A stretch of DNA of 64,000 bases from Thiomicrorhabdus arctica DSM 13458 (GCF_000381085.1 NZ_KB905899.1:558001-622000), one strand, 5' to 3'; positions 45,153 to 54,653 are shown, counted from the first letter of the stretch. Made by a program: numbers and translations. The notes: generated by a model not told the origin, from the sequence alone.

Positions 45153-46463
45153 ATGAAAACAGTGAAAATCGGCTTATTAGGATTAGGAACTGTTGGTGGT
45201 GGTACCGTAGATATCATCAACAATACCATGCCAGAAATTCAGCGCCGCTTAGGTCAGAATATTGAAATCGTGATTATAGCCATGCGTGATTTAAATCGCT
45301 CTCGCTCTGCGGATACTACGGGCATTCAATTGACCGATATCCCAGCAGAAGTCGTCAATCATCCCGATGTGGAGATTGTGGTTGAGTTAATGGGGGGCAC
45401 AGGCTTAGCGAAAGAATTGATCGAGACGGCTATTCAGAATGGCAAGCATGTCGTGACGGCCAATAAGGCATTGATTGCAGAACACGGTAACGGCTTGTTT
45501 GCATTGGCTAAAAAACATAACGTAATTGTTAATTATGAAGCCGCTGTTACGGGTGGAATTCCAGTCATTAAAGCGCTACGTGAAGGTTTGGCGGCCAATA
45601 AGATAGAATGGCTTGCAGGAATCATTAATGGTACGGGTAACTACATTCTGACAGAAATGAAAGAGCCCGGTGCTGATTTTGCCAAGGTTCTTCAGGTTGC
45701 TCAAGAGTTAGGTTATGCCGAAGCGGATCCCACTTTTGATGTAGAAGGTATCGATGCCGCCCATAAACTCACCATTCTAGCCTCCATTGCCTTTGGCATA
45801 AAGCTACAATTCGATAAAGTTTACACGGAAGGTATCAGTAAAGTATCTGCAGATGATATTCGTTTTGCAGAACAGTTGGGTTATGAGATCAAACACTTGG
45901 GCATGGCCAGTCGACTTGAAAATGGTTACTCATTACGTGTTCATCCTGCATTGGTGCCAAATACAGTCTTGATGGCCAATGTCAGTGGTGTTATGAATGC
46001 CGTCATGGCTTATGGTGACCATGTGGGAGCCACCATGTATTATGGCGCGGGTGCCGGAGCAGGGCCTACAGCGAGTTCGGTGGTTGCAGATATTATTGAT
46101 GTCATTCGTTGGAAAGATCAGCCACTAGCGGATCAGGTTCCATCATTAGGTTTTGCACTCGATCAACTACAGTCAGCGCCAGTTGTTTCGGTTGAAGAGA
46201 TTGAAACTTGTTATTACATACGCTGTTTTGTAAAGGATAATGCTGGTGTTTTGGTTAAAATCACCACGATCCTAGCCGACTCTAATATCAATATAGAACA
46301 TCTGTACCAAGAACCTTCCACTCAAAAGCCGAGTGATGCAACCTTGGTGATGATTACGAATAAGGTAAAAGAATCGAAGCTGAATTTAGCTTTGTCAGCT
46401 TTATCGCAATTAAAAGAAGTCGATGGTGAAATCATGCGTATTCGTATTGAAACGCTTGGTTAA
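45153..46463 (+). CDS. hom: Homoserine dehydrogenase
   Basis: This NAD(P)-dependent enzyme makes homoserine for threonine and methionine. The Rossmann motif is GLLGLGTVGGGTV, the active-site region includes TANKALIAEHG and AGIINGTGNYILTEM, and GYAEADPTFDVEG is the family signature. A C-terminal ACT domain (CFVKDNAGVLVKITTILAD) suggests threonine feedback. The 436-residue, monofunctional form lacks an aspartokinase part. It is followed by a strong terminator, so downstream thrC may have a separate promoter. Confidence 0.97.
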   Translation: MKTVKIGLLGLGTVGGGTVDIINNTMPEIQRRLGQNIEIVIIAMRDLNRSRSADTTGIQLTDIPAEVVNHPDVEIVVELMGGTGLAKELIETAIQNGKHVVTANKALIAEHGNGLFALAKKHNVIVNYEAAVTGGIPVIKALREGLAANKIEWLAGIINGTGNYILTEMKEPGADFAKVLQVAQELGYAEADPTFDVEGIDAAHKLTILASIAFGIKLQFDKVYTEGISKVSADDIRFAEQLGYEIKHLGMASRLENGYSLRVHPALVPNTVLMANVSGVMNAVMAYGDHVGATMYYGAGAGAGPTASSVVADIIDVIRWKDQPLADQVPSLGFALDQLQSAPVVSVEEIETCYYIRCFVKDNAGVLVKITTILADSNINIEHLYQEPSTQKPSDATLVMITNKVKESKLNLALSALSQLKEVDGEIMRIRIETLG

Positions 46464-46494
46464 CCAGTCAGCAAGGTTATTTTTGCAGAACAAC

Positions 46495-46518
46495 AAAAGT
46501 CGGGCTTGCCCGACTTTT
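46495..46518 (+). terminator. Strong terminator after hom
   Basis: AAAAGTCGGGC (46495-46505) and GCCCGACTTTT (46508-46518) pair perfectly around a nominal 2-nt loop (4 nt once the closing pair opens), followed by two more T residues. Confidence 0.88.
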
Positions 46519-46550
46519 TTATAGTTGAAGATATGTGATTGGAGAGAGCA

Positions 46551-47642
46551 GTGACACACACCAAATCCGTTAAAACAGCTCAATCAGAGAAAACAGTGCC
46601 TGCCGTTACATTGTGGGTGCCTGATTTTTTAAATCCACTAAGAATTAAAGAGGCGTCTGATGCTTTAAGTTCTTTAAAATTACCGGTGTTACAGACTTTA
46701 TTAGCCAAAGCAGATCGCTTTGAAGCCAAACCTCAGTCGCTAGATGAACAAGCCAGTTACCTTTTTCATCAACCCAAAGCGCTCGCTAAAGCCGCGATTA
46801 TGGCTTCGGTAGCATTTGAAGATTACGATCCCTCAGTCTTTTGGTTACGGGTTGATCCGGTGCAGATGATTGCGGATAGAGACTCATTAGTATTGATTCC
46901 GGGAGCTGATATAGGCATTAGTGAAGCCGAATCTAGAGCCTTACTGGAAGCCTTTAACCAACATTTTGTACAGGATCAAGTCGTGCTTGAGTACGCCAGT
47001 GCAACGGCTTGGTACATGAGAATTAAGCAAGCGGTTGATATTAAAACGCATTCTATTGAATCAGTCGCTTATCAACCGGTCAATGAGCGCTATCCTTCCG
47101 GTAATGCAGCGAGTTATTGGCGTCAGCTACTCAATGAAACCCAAATGTTGTTCTATACACATCCTGTGAATGAAAGTCGCAGAGAGCAAGGGTACCCCGA
47201 GATTAACAGCGTGTGGGTTTGGGGTGAAGGCATTTTAGATCAATCTGCTGTGGTCACACGTAAAGAGGCCATGATTTGGTCTGAAGAACCTTATTTAAAA
47301 GGGTTAGCTAAGCTCTCTAAAGCACAGCAAAGTCCTTCGCCGCAAAGCTACCAGGCCTGGTTGGATGCGCAGGCACTCTTAGAACCTTCTAGTGCTCAGA
47401 TAAAGCACCATTTGATTCGACTGGATAGCTTGAGTGATTCATTAGATCTGATGCAGCAAAGCGATTGGCTCTCAGCATTGCAAATCCTAGAAGAGGAGTG
47501 GTTAAAGCCTCTACAGCAAGCGCTTAAGAATCAGCAGATAGGCTCTTTATTGCTCGATTTTGGTTCTCACTATCGCTACCATCTCAAGCCTGGCCATGTA
47601 CGACGTTTCTGGCGTCTTAAAATACCACTATCACAATTGTGA
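46551..47642 (+). CDS. Phosphoglycerate-mutase-like conserved protein
   Basis: This 363-residue protein starts at a GTG with GGAGAG just upstream. It resembles proteins annotated as cofactor-independent phosphoglycerate mutase relatives (COG4255 as I recall) that occur beside thrC or recJ in gammaproteobacteria. Supporting pieces are LWVPDFLNPL, FWLRVDPVQMIADRDSLVLI and the EINSVWVWGEG block. The alkaline-phosphatase-superfamily metal ligands are not obvious. It is unlikely to be the glycolytic enzyme. A perfect palindrome copy encodes YQAWLD. Gene order hom-(this)-thrC suggests a link to amino-acid metabolism, but the function is unknown. Confidence 0.65.
   Translation: MTHTKSVKTAQSEKTVPAVTLWVPDFLNPLRIKEASDALSSLKLPVLQTLLAKADRFEAKPQSLDEQASYLFHQPKALAKAAIMASVAFEDYDPSVFWLRVDPVQMIADRDSLVLIPGADIGISEAESRALLEAFNQHFVQDQVVLEYASATAWYMRIKQAVDIKTHSIESVAYQPVNERYPSGNAASYWRQLLNETQMLFYTHPVNESRREQGYPEINSVWVWGEGILDQSAVVTRKEAMIWSEEPYLKGLAKLSKAQQSPSPQSYQAWLDAQALLEPSSAQIKHHLIRLDSLSDSLDLMQQSDWLSALQILEEEWLKPLQQALKNQQIGSLLLDFGSHYRYHLKPGHVRRFWRLKIPLSQL
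47350..47361. repeat. Palindrome copy 9 (perfect), inside the mutase-like gene
   Basis: ACCAGGCCTGGT, in frame as Y-Q-A-W. Confidence 0.95.
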
Positions 47643-47744
47643 AGTGGCGATAATTCAATCAATTGAAAACGAATAGAGAACAATATTTCTGTATAATTTG
47701 CAGATTATTTAGATACATCACACATTTTAACAGACAGGTTCACC

Positions 47745-49223
47745 ATGAATTTTATTGAAACGCGCGGCAATGATGGCCAAAAACCCAGTTCGATTACTTT
47801 TTCTCAAGCAATCCTAAGTCCGATGTCCTCTTTTGGTGGGGTTTATTCTCCTGAAAGGTTGCCGCAATTTGATGAAGGCTTTTTTAAAAGCCATGTAAAT
47901 TCTGGCTATAAAAAACTTGCTAAAGATATCTTGGCGCTCTTTGAAGTGGATATCGCTGAATCCGTAATTGATGACGCACTCAGTTTATATGATAACTTTG
48001 ATGATCCACGTAATCCTGTTCCGGTGGTTAAGGTCTATGACGACCTATATGTCAGTGAACTTTATCACGGTCCAACACGTGCCTTTAAGGATATGGCATT
48101 ACAACCGTTTGGGAAGGTTTTATCGGCCGTAGCTCAAGAACGAAATGAAAAATATTTGATACTTGCCGCGACCAGTGGCGATACCGGGCCTGCTGCACTA
48201 GAAACCTTTAAAAACCGTGATAACGTGCAAGTGGTGTGTTTGTATCCAGACGGAGGTACTTCGGATGTGCAACGTCTACAAATGGTCACTGAAGATGCTA
48301 AAAACCTAAAAGTGATTGGTATTCATGGCGATTTTGATGATGCACAAACGGCACTCAAGCATCTATTAACGTCTGAGGCGTTTGCCAAAACCTTGCAGGA
48401 AAAAGATATCTCTTTATCGGCGGCAAACTCAGTCAATTTTGGACGCATTATTTTCCAGACGATATATCACATTTACAGCTATTTAGAGTTGGTTCGTCAA
48501 CAAGCGATTGCACTGGGCGATAAGGTCTATCTAAATGTCCCTAGTGGAAATTTTGGTAATGCATTAGGTGGCTACTACGCTTATAAAATGGGTTTACCAG
48601 TCAAGCAGATCCATATCGCATCGAATAGTAACAATGTTTTAACAAAATTCATTACCACGGGTAAATATGACTTACGTAATGTGTCGGTTATTCCAACCAC
48701 ATCACCGGCAATGGATATTCTTAAGTCTTCCAATATTGAACGTATTTTGTTTGATCTTTTGGGTGCTGAAAGAACCAAAGAGCTGATGTTGCAATTAGAT
48801 AATGATAAATTTTATGAGTTAAGTGCGGCAGAATTAGCCAAAGTGCAAATGATTTTTGCAGCAGACTTTTGTACGGATCAAGAAGGGCTTGATTATATTA
48901 AACAGGCGTTTGAGGTAGGTTACTTAATGTGTCCGCACACGGCGACCTGTTTTAAAGCTTATGAAACTTGTAGAGCTGATAAGTCAATTAAAACCATTGC
49001 GTACTCTACGGCAGAGTGGACTAAGTTCTCACCCGTGATTGCCAGCACCTTAACAGGGAAAGTCGTTAAACATGACCGTGAAGCCTTAGACATTATTGCC
49101 AAGAAAGCGAATGTGAAGATACCTGCACAAATTGCTGACCTGTTCTCTAAAGAGATATCTCAGAAAACCGTGATTGATAAAGAGGATATTGAAAAAGAGA
49201 TTCTAAGCTTCTTGAAAGCATAA
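47745..49223 (+). CDS. thrC: Threonine synthase
   Basis: This PLP enzyme converts O-phosphohomoserine to threonine. The N-terminus FIETRGNDGQKPSSITFSQAIL and the PLP-lysine site ELYHGPTRAFKDMALQPFG are diagnostic; SGDTGPAALE and VPSGNFGNALGGYYAYKMG bind the phosphates. The 492 residues are about 60 more than E. coli ThrC, matching the longer subgroup. It completes alaC-hom-thrC, with aspartate-semialdehyde made elsewhere. Confidence 0.96.
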   Translation: MNFIETRGNDGQKPSSITFSQAILSPMSSFGGVYSPERLPQFDEGFFKSHVNSGYKKLAKDILALFEVDIAESVIDDALSLYDNFDDPRNPVPVVKVYDDLYVSELYHGPTRAFKDMALQPFGKVLSAVAQERNEKYLILAATSGDTGPAALETFKNRDNVQVVCLYPDGGTSDVQRLQMVTEDAKNLKVIGIHGDFDDAQTALKHLLTSEAFAKTLQEKDISLSAANSVNFGRIIFQTIYHIYSYLELVRQQAIALGDKVYLNVPSGNFGNALGGYYAYKMGLPVKQIHIASNSNNVLTKFITTGKYDLRNVSVIPTTSPAMDILKSSNIERILFDLLGAERTKELMLQLDNDKFYELSAAELAKVQMIFAADFCTDQEGLDYIKQAFEVGYLMCPHTATCFKAYETCRADKSIKTIAYSTAEWTKFSPVIASTLTGKVVKHDREALDIIAKKANVKIPAQIADLFSKEISQKTVIDKEDIEKEILSFLKA

Positions 49224-49267
49224 AATCTCTGCTTTCAACAACCCATCGTTTAATGTATCGTTATTTT

Positions 49268-49320
49268 AAAACAACCAGGCCTGGTCAAAGTTAATCTGAC
49301 CCAGTCTGGTTGTTTTGTTT
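49268..49320 (+). terminator. Terminator of thrC built around palindrome copy 10
   Basis: AAAACAACCAG (49268-49278) pairs with CTGGTTGTTTT (49306-49316). A competing inner pairing, CTGGTCA with TGACCCAG, uses the other half of the palindrome. The stem ends in T-rich sequence. Confidence 0.7.
49274..49285. repeat. Palindrome copy 10 (perfect), thrC/recJ convergent spacer
   Basis: ACCAGGCCTGGT forms the left arm of the thrC terminator. Confidence 0.95.
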
Positions 49321-49378
49321 CTGGGCTCTAAAAAATGCTTCACTCTTCATGCCGGTGTTTATGCGACAACATTATGTG

Positions 49379-51139
49379 TCAAACGTGCTGAGCGGTCACT
49401 AATCTTAATTGTAGTGAGGTTCTGCCGTAGTAGGTATTCAAACTCGGTTGATAAACACACTCAATTAAATCACCTTTTGAAAAAGGGTCTAAGTCCAAGT
49501 CCGATTCTTTAGCATTAAAGTAAATTGCTGTAATGCGTTGATTATCATCTGTGAGCAACTTGAATGAGAGATGGGTTTTAGCTTGACCCACGGCTTTGAT
49601 TTCACTTATTTTAAAGCGACCAGAAAACAAAGGTTTAGGCCACTCTCTACCATAGGGTTCTAATGTTTTTAATTCATCAATCAAGGCGGGAGTTAGCTGC
49701 CAACCTTGCAAGGGACCATCGGTTTCAATAACCGGTGTTGGGGCTTCATCGCCTAATTGGTTTTTAATTGCTTGTTCAAATAGCTCGGTAAACACCTCAA
49801 AATTTTCAACCGGAATCATGCAACCTGCTGCACCAGCATGACCGCCCATCGAGGCAAACAGGTCGGCATGTTGTTCAGACATCCATTGAAATGCTCCACG
49901 CAAATCAATGCTCGGAACAATGCCTCGACCACTACCAGCGATAAAGCCATCTTCCAAGTCGGTCATCGCCACGGTTGGTAAGCCGTACTGTTCGCCAATA
50001 CGTGAAGCAATAATCCCTTGAATACCGGCATTGCCTTGCATTCGAACTGTCATGGTGTATTTTTCAGGATGATACAAAGAGTCGGCAATTTGTTTAGCTT
50101 GTTGTAACATGCCTTCTTGTTGAGCACGACGATTGATATTATCTGAATCCAATTGATCGAGATAGACTTGGGCTTGTTGCGCGGTCGGTGCCGTTAAGAA
50201 ATGAAAGGCGGTGGTGACATCACTTACTCGACTGGCGGCATTGATGCGAGTTGCGACTTGAAACCCTAAAAATTCAGCATCATAAGGCTGTCCTTGATTA
50301 TCATTTAAGAGTCGCATCGCTTGCCAAGCAGGGGACTGAAATTGATTAATAAACTGTAAGCCTGATTGAACGATTGCTCGGTTATTCGGGCTTTTAAGAC
50401 TGACACTGTCGGCAACCGTCCCTAGAGCGACATTCAAGGCTAAAGCTTTTAAAGTGACACTATCAGCCGCTAGGTGACCCGCATCAATCAGGGCTTGTCT
50501 GACTTGAGACATGACAATAAAGATGACATAACACCCGGCAACGGTTTTATCATATTCACAGCCAGGTTGTTGGGGGTTGACGGTGATGGTAGCACTTTTA
50601 GGCGGTCCATCAAGTGGCATTTGATGGTGATCGGTTACACACACCTTGACGCCGGATGCTTTAAGACGTGCAATTCTCAACTCATCACTCGAGCCTTGAT
50701 CAGCTGATATCACTAAAGCAATCGGTTTAGGGATATCTAAAATTCGTTCCACAACTTCGTCTGTAATGCCATAACCTGACTTACGCTCACCGATAATGTG
50801 CACCACACGAGATTCAGGGACGCCAAAATAGTTTACTAATGCGGTTTTCGCAACCCATGCTGAAGTCACGCCATCGGTATCATAATCGGTGGCCAAAACA
50901 ATCACCCCGTCCTCTTGGATCGCTTGTGCAATTAGACGGGCGGCCGCTTCTGAGTTTTTTAAAGCACGAGGGTGTTGGATGTGTTTTAATTTAGGAAAAA
51001 CAATTTTCTCTAAATCGGTTGTATCTTCGGTTCGATTTGCGACTAATTTAGCCTGTAAATCGGATAAACCCAAAGATTTTGCCGCTTTATAGACGGTTGG
51101 GTTTTCAGGACGTTGTACAATTTTAGGTATTTTTATCAT
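49379..51139 (-). CDS. recJ: Single-stranded-DNA-specific exonuclease RecJ
   Basis: RecJ degrades single-stranded DNA 5' to 3' in recombination and mismatch repair. The DHH-family metal sites are ATDYDTDGVTSAW, SADQGSSDELR, VTDHHQMPLDGPP and a later NVALGTVADSVSL. The DHHA1 domain includes GNAGIQGIIASRIGEQYGLP and GSGRGIVPSIDLRGAF with GGHAGAAGC. Length is 586 against 577 in E. coli. It converges with thrC; thrC-recJ linkage is seen in other gammaproteobacteria. Confidence 0.97.
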   Translation of the reverse strand: MIKIPKIVQRPENPTVYKAAKSLGLSDLQAKLVANRTEDTTDLEKIVFPKLKHIQHPRALKNSEAAARLIAQAIQEDGVIVLATDYDTDGVTSAWVAKTALVNYFGVPESRVVHIIGERKSGYGITDEVVERILDIPKPIALVISADQGSSDELRIARLKASGVKVCVTDHHQMPLDGPPKSATITVNPQQPGCEYDKTVAGCYVIFIVMSQVRQALIDAGHLAADSVTLKALALNVALGTVADSVSLKSPNNRAIVQSGLQFINQFQSPAWQAMRLLNDNQGQPYDAEFLGFQVATRINAASRVSDVTTAFHFLTAPTAQQAQVYLDQLDSDNINRRAQQEGMLQQAKQIADSLYHPEKYTMTVRMQGNAGIQGIIASRIGEQYGLPTVAMTDLEDGFIAGSGRGIVPSIDLRGAFQWMSEQHADLFASMGGHAGAAGCMIPVENFEVFTELFEQAIKNQLGDEAPTPVIETDGPLQGWQLTPALIDELKTLEPYGREWPKPLFSGRFKISEIKAVGQAKTHLSFKLLTDDNQRITAIYFNAKESDLDLDPFSKGDLIECVYQPSLNTYYGRTSLQLRLVTAQHV

Positions 51140-51156
51140 CGTGGAATTTTAACAGA

Positions 51157-51831
51157 ATGCAATCCGTTATATGCTTATATCTACACGGCTTTTTAAGCAG
51201 TGCAAACAGTCAAAAGGGGCGTTGGTTTGTTCGACAAGTTCAAACAGAGAATCATCAAATCTCCCACGCTTCAGAGACCTTTTTAGAGCAACCTGTCTTT
51301 ACAGAAATCATTACAATGACCTACCCAATTTCGAGTCCCTTCGAGAGTGTTCAAAAAATAGAAGCTTTGTTGCAGAGACTACTGACTCGAAAAAATCAAC
51401 CTATTGTCCTTATGGGGTCTTCAATGGGGGGCTTTTATGCACAATTTTTAGGACAAAAGCATAAGTTGCCCTATATTATGATTAATCCTGCTTTAAATCC
51501 TAAACCGATTTTTCGACAGAACTTAGGTGTAAGCACTAACCCTAATACAGGCGAAAAATTCATCATTGATGAAACCTATATTCAACAGTTGGACAGTTTT
51601 GATGTGGCCAAGCTTGATAAGAGCATTCCCACGCTGTTATTAATGGATGAAGGTGATGAGGTTATTGATGTGGCTACAGCCTTGATGAAGTACCAAAACA
51701 AAAACGATCTTAAAACAGACATTCATGTTTTTAAAGGTGGGGATCATGCCTTTCAACACTTGAGCGAGGCTTGGCCGCTGATTAAAACGTTTATTGACAG
51801 GTTAGATGATGGGGCAGTATATGGCTTTTAG
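51157..51831 (+). CDS. YqiA-like alpha/beta-hydrolase esterase
   Basis: This 224-residue hydrolase starts CLYLHGFLSSANSQKGRWF, the YqiA-family opening. The nucleophile elbow is MGSSMGGFYAQFLG (Ser89), and LLMDEGDEVID and FKGGDHAFQHL contribute the catalytic Asp and His. YqiA of E. coli is an esterase active on short acyl esters. It starts only 17 bp from the divergent recJ start, so promoters must overlap coding sequence. Its natural substrate is unknown. Confidence 0.88.
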   Translation: MQSVICLYLHGFLSSANSQKGRWFVRQVQTENHQISHASETFLEQPVFTEIITMTYPISSPFESVQKIEALLQRLLTRKNQPIVLMGSSMGGFYAQFLGQKHKLPYIMINPALNPKPIFRQNLGVSTNPNTGEKFIIDETYIQQLDSFDVAKLDKSIPTLLLMDEGDEVIDVATALMKYQNKNDLKTDIHVFKGGDHAFQHLSEAWPLIKTFIDRLDDGAVYGF

Positions 51832-51851
51832 GTTTATTAAGAACTTATATG

Positions 51852-52109
51852 TTATGCCCAGTTATCAAGCAATTGCCCAATCAATCCATCTTCCGTTTTA
51901 ATGACTTTAGCAAGGCTTTGAATTTGAGTCGAAAGTTGTTGGTTATCAATTAAACTTGTCTCTAAACTGGTTGATGTGCTTTGTGAAGTCAATTTTTCCT
52001 CTGTCTTGAGTGAACTTGCAATGTTTTGACTGTTTTCAGACAATTTTTGAAAACCAGTCTGAATCCCTTGTATGGCTAATTGGGACGCTGAATTTGTAGG
52101 AATATTCAT
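51852..52109 (-). CDS. Small flagellar-rod/hook-like protein
   Basis: This 85-residue protein resembles the two ends of axial flagellar proteins joined without a middle. Residues 9-32 (LAIQGIQTGFQKLSENSQNI) follow the N-terminal heptad pattern of FlgB/C/E/G, where NNIAN is usual. The end (QSLAKVIKTEDGLIGQLLDN) resembles their C-terminal helix KVISTADEMLGTLL. A helical coiled-coil pair is likely. The protein overlaps the upstream secreted protein gene by one base. No flagellar genes are in this window; the resemblance is my reading and should be tested. Confidence 0.55.
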   Translation of the reverse strand: MNIPTNSASQLAIQGIQTGFQKLSENSQNIASSLKTEEKLTSQSTSTSLETSLIDNQQLSTQIQSLAKVIKTEDGLIGQLLDNWA

Positions 52110-52765
52110 TAAGCTTGGCCACCTTTATCTTGTTTAGTGACCACAAAGGGGTCATTGATGTCGATGATGTACTCTATAAAAACATTGCCTAATTTTGTGC
52201 TGCCTTCTCGATCTATCTTTATGGTCACTTTATCATCTCGCCATGTGTATGCCGGATATTTTTGACTACCGCCCCAGCCTTTTTTTATCATTGACGTCGG
52301 TTGACCTACTTTCTGGATTAACTGTAGTGCAATATCTCGCGTTTGGATTTCATTGAAAGGGTGAACACTCTCTTGAGAGTAGGGACGGTACAAACGTTTG
52401 ACGGAGGTAACCTTACCTGAGTTGTTATAACGAAACTGCACATAATAACTGTCTCGAATATTTGACCAGGCAAAAAACTTGTCTAGATTACGCTGTCTGA
52501 CCGTGGTTCTGGCCTGTAAAAATCCACCGATATCCCAAAGATGACGACGGACAGTATCAAGATTTGCAGTGGCCAGTTCAAGTCCCAAGAACTTTATTTG
52601 GCTGATCGGTTTAACGGTTGGTTCAGCTGCTTGACTGATCTGAACGGAGGACACAAAAAACAGACACATCAAGAAAACTTGATGGCCTCGTTGAAGGGAT
52701 AGACAAGCATTTTGAAAATGCTTTAAATCGTGTCTGGTTGTACGAGAGAGAGCTAGTAAATTCAT
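52109..52765 (-). CDS. Predicted secreted protein, unknown function
   Basis: This 218-residue protein has a hydrophobic segment ending VQISQAAEP. A later ATG at 52669 would leave a compact signal peptide (MCLFFVSSVQISQA) and 186 residues and may be the real start. The mature part is basic and aromatic, with repeated beta-like stretches (YVQFRYNNSGKVTSVKRLYRP). I recognise no family. It is coupled by a one-base overlap to the flagellar-rod-like miniprotein downstream, so the two may act together. Confidence 0.6.
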   Translation of the reverse strand: MNLLALSRTTRHDLKHFQNACLSLQRGHQVFLMCLFFVSSVQISQAAEPTVKPISQIKFLGLELATANLDTVRRHLWDIGGFLQARTTVRQRNLDKFFAWSNIRDSYYVQFRYNNSGKVTSVKRLYRPYSQESVHPFNEIQTRDIALQLIQKVGQPTSMIKKGWGGSQKYPAYTWRDDKVTIKIDREGSTKLGNVFIEYIIDINDPFVVTKQDKGGQA

Positions 52766-52824
52766 TTGAGTGATAACGCCTTGATTGCATAATAGCGACT
52801 AATAAACCAAATCTTTACAGTCTA

Positions 52825-54429
52825 CTAAGGGATTTCTATAGTTATGTCATCGGCCGTTTTTAAAAAATCTTTAACCAAGTCGGTTGGGAAAAAATCACGT
52901 AGCAGTTTGGCATTTAATTTCAGCGTGTTACCCCCCGACACTGAGGGTTGAATGGTGTTGAATTGCTGTTGCAGCACTTGTTGGTTAGCATCTGAGGGAT
53001 TGTCGTTCAATTGCAGACGATTTTGAATCGCATATTGGCAGGTTTCCACTGAAGATTCAATATAGATAATGTATAAAGAACATTCAAGATCCTGTGCCAA
53101 GTTTATAAAAGGTTTTTGATGTTCTTTCTTTAAGAAAGTCGCGTCAACAATGACGTTCATTCCCTGGGATAAAATGGTTTGGCTCTGTTTTAATAGTGCT
53201 TGATAGGTCTTTCGATTCATTGAAGTCCCATAAAGCTGGGCTATTTCGGATTCGGGAACTCGATCAAGTGGGTCAATTCCGTACAGTTTCTTTCGGGTTC
53301 TATCTGAACTGATGATGATGGCATCAATAATATCGAGTAATGCATTTGCGAGATAGCTTTTACCGGAGCCTGAAACACCTTGCAAGAGAATGAGTTTAGG
53401 CTTTGAATTGCTCTGTGAATACTGACGAGCGAGACGGATGTATTCGGTTGCCGTTTGTATTTTAAGTGTAAAGTCGAGACTCTCAAGAGGCAGTTGGGCA
53501 GCGCGTAATGCGGTTATTTTTGCACGCACTAAGGTTCGATACACTTTATAGAAAGTCAGTAGTTTCAAAGCGTTGTAATCATGTGTTCGACTTAGATAGA
53601 GTGATAAAATCATTCGGTTGAGTTGTTGTTGATTTCTAAAATCCAAATCAATCAGCAAGAAAGCCAGGTCACTAATGACATCTATCCAGCGAAAATTCTC
53701 ATTAAATTCAATGCCGTCAAACAGTATCGGTTGCCCATCAATGAGCGTGATATTGTCTATGTGTAAATCTCCATGGCAAGCTCTGACATAACCATCTGCT
53801 TTTCTTTGATTGATAAAGGGGCATAATTTTTCAAACTGTTGTAATGTCCACGTATGCAGTTCTGCTAGAGCCGTTGCTTGATGATCAGGCAGAGAGTCAT
53901 AAAGGGTAGTGAAATTATCCAACATAGGCTGGAAAATGGTGTCAGGTGCGCCCAAGATGCTGTTCTTTTCAACACTTTCAGCATTCATGTGAAAGTCAGA
54001 GAGTTGAAATGCCAATGCCTCAACCTGCGTTGGACTTAATCCTTGATTGAGCAAGAGTCGTCCAAGAACTTGATTGGGATCAAACTGATGCATTTTAACC
54101 AAATAATCAATGGGGGCGGAATACGCTTTCTCTGCATCGAGTGTCACTTGTTGGTTGGCATCTAAGTAGATTGCAACGACCTCTAAATACAGTTGCGGTG
54201 CAAAACGTTTATTAAGTTTCACTTCCAAGTTGCAGAATTTCTTGCGGTTTTCTAATGAACTAAAGTCTAAAAAACCAAAGTTGACATTCTTTTTGAGCTT
54301 ATAGGCATAAGGACCCGTCAGAAAAACAATAGAAATATGAGTTTCTATCGTTGTGATAACTTCAACAGGGTGGTTATAAGTATGCGGCAAGGAGAGTGCA
54401 TTAATCAGTTCGGCTGCTCTCACTATCAT
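52825..54429 (-). CDS. Fused phosphotransferase-like and P-loop kinase protein
   Basis: This 534-residue protein has two parts. Residues 1-330 resemble aminoglycoside-phosphotransferase-like kinases, with ACHGDLHIDNITLIDGQP as catalytic loop and LFDGIEFNENFRWIDVISDLAFLLIDLD as metal loop. Residues 340-520 form a P-loop kinase domain with Walker A LQGVSGSGKSYLANALLD and NVIVDATFLKKEHQKPF. The same architecture (COG2187 plus COG0645) is widespread in autotrophs and pseudomonads. The substrate is unknown, and annotations as antibiotic resistance are not warranted. Confidence 0.85.
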   Translation of the reverse strand: MIVRAAELINALSLPHTYNHPVEVITTIETHISIVFLTGPYAYKLKKNVNFGFLDFSSLENRKKFCNLEVKLNKRFAPQLYLEVVAIYLDANQQVTLDAEKAYSAPIDYLVKMHQFDPNQVLGRLLLNQGLSPTQVEALAFQLSDFHMNAESVEKNSILGAPDTIFQPMLDNFTTLYDSLPDHQATALAELHTWTLQQFEKLCPFINQRKADGYVRACHGDLHIDNITLIDGQPILFDGIEFNENFRWIDVISDLAFLLIDLDFRNQQQLNRMILSLYLSRTHDYNALKLLTFYKVYRTLVRAKITALRAAQLPLESLDFTLKIQTATEYIRLARQYSQSNSKPKLILLQGVSGSGKSYLANALLDIIDAIIISSDRTRKKLYGIDPLDRVPESEIAQLYGTSMNRKTYQALLKQSQTILSQGMNVIVDATFLKKEHQKPFINLAQDLECSLYIIYIESSVETCQYAIQNRLQLNDNPSDANQQVLQQQFNTIQPSVSGGNTLKLNAKLLRDFFPTDLVKDFLKTADDITIEIP

Positions 54430-54653
54430 AAAGCCTTCTGCTTAATGGGATTAGATCGTTGGAGTAATGTGAAGTGGATGTGATGGAGCTTCAATAGGGG
54501 ACTTGGCTTGTTAAGTGGAGCAGAATCTATCTGCTAATAAGTTCAAGTCAGGTGCTTGTATGCTATAACACCCGAACTTTCTTCAGCTGAAAGATGGCTT
54601 AATTCTGGTGCATACTGCCATGTTTCAGAGTGAGTGCTCTCAAAATTTCTAAT

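Noticed and set aside
52825..54429. An aminoglycoside-resistance gene
   Set aside because: Only the kinase fold is shared. The fusion to a P-loop kinase and broad chromosomal distribution speak for a metabolic role.
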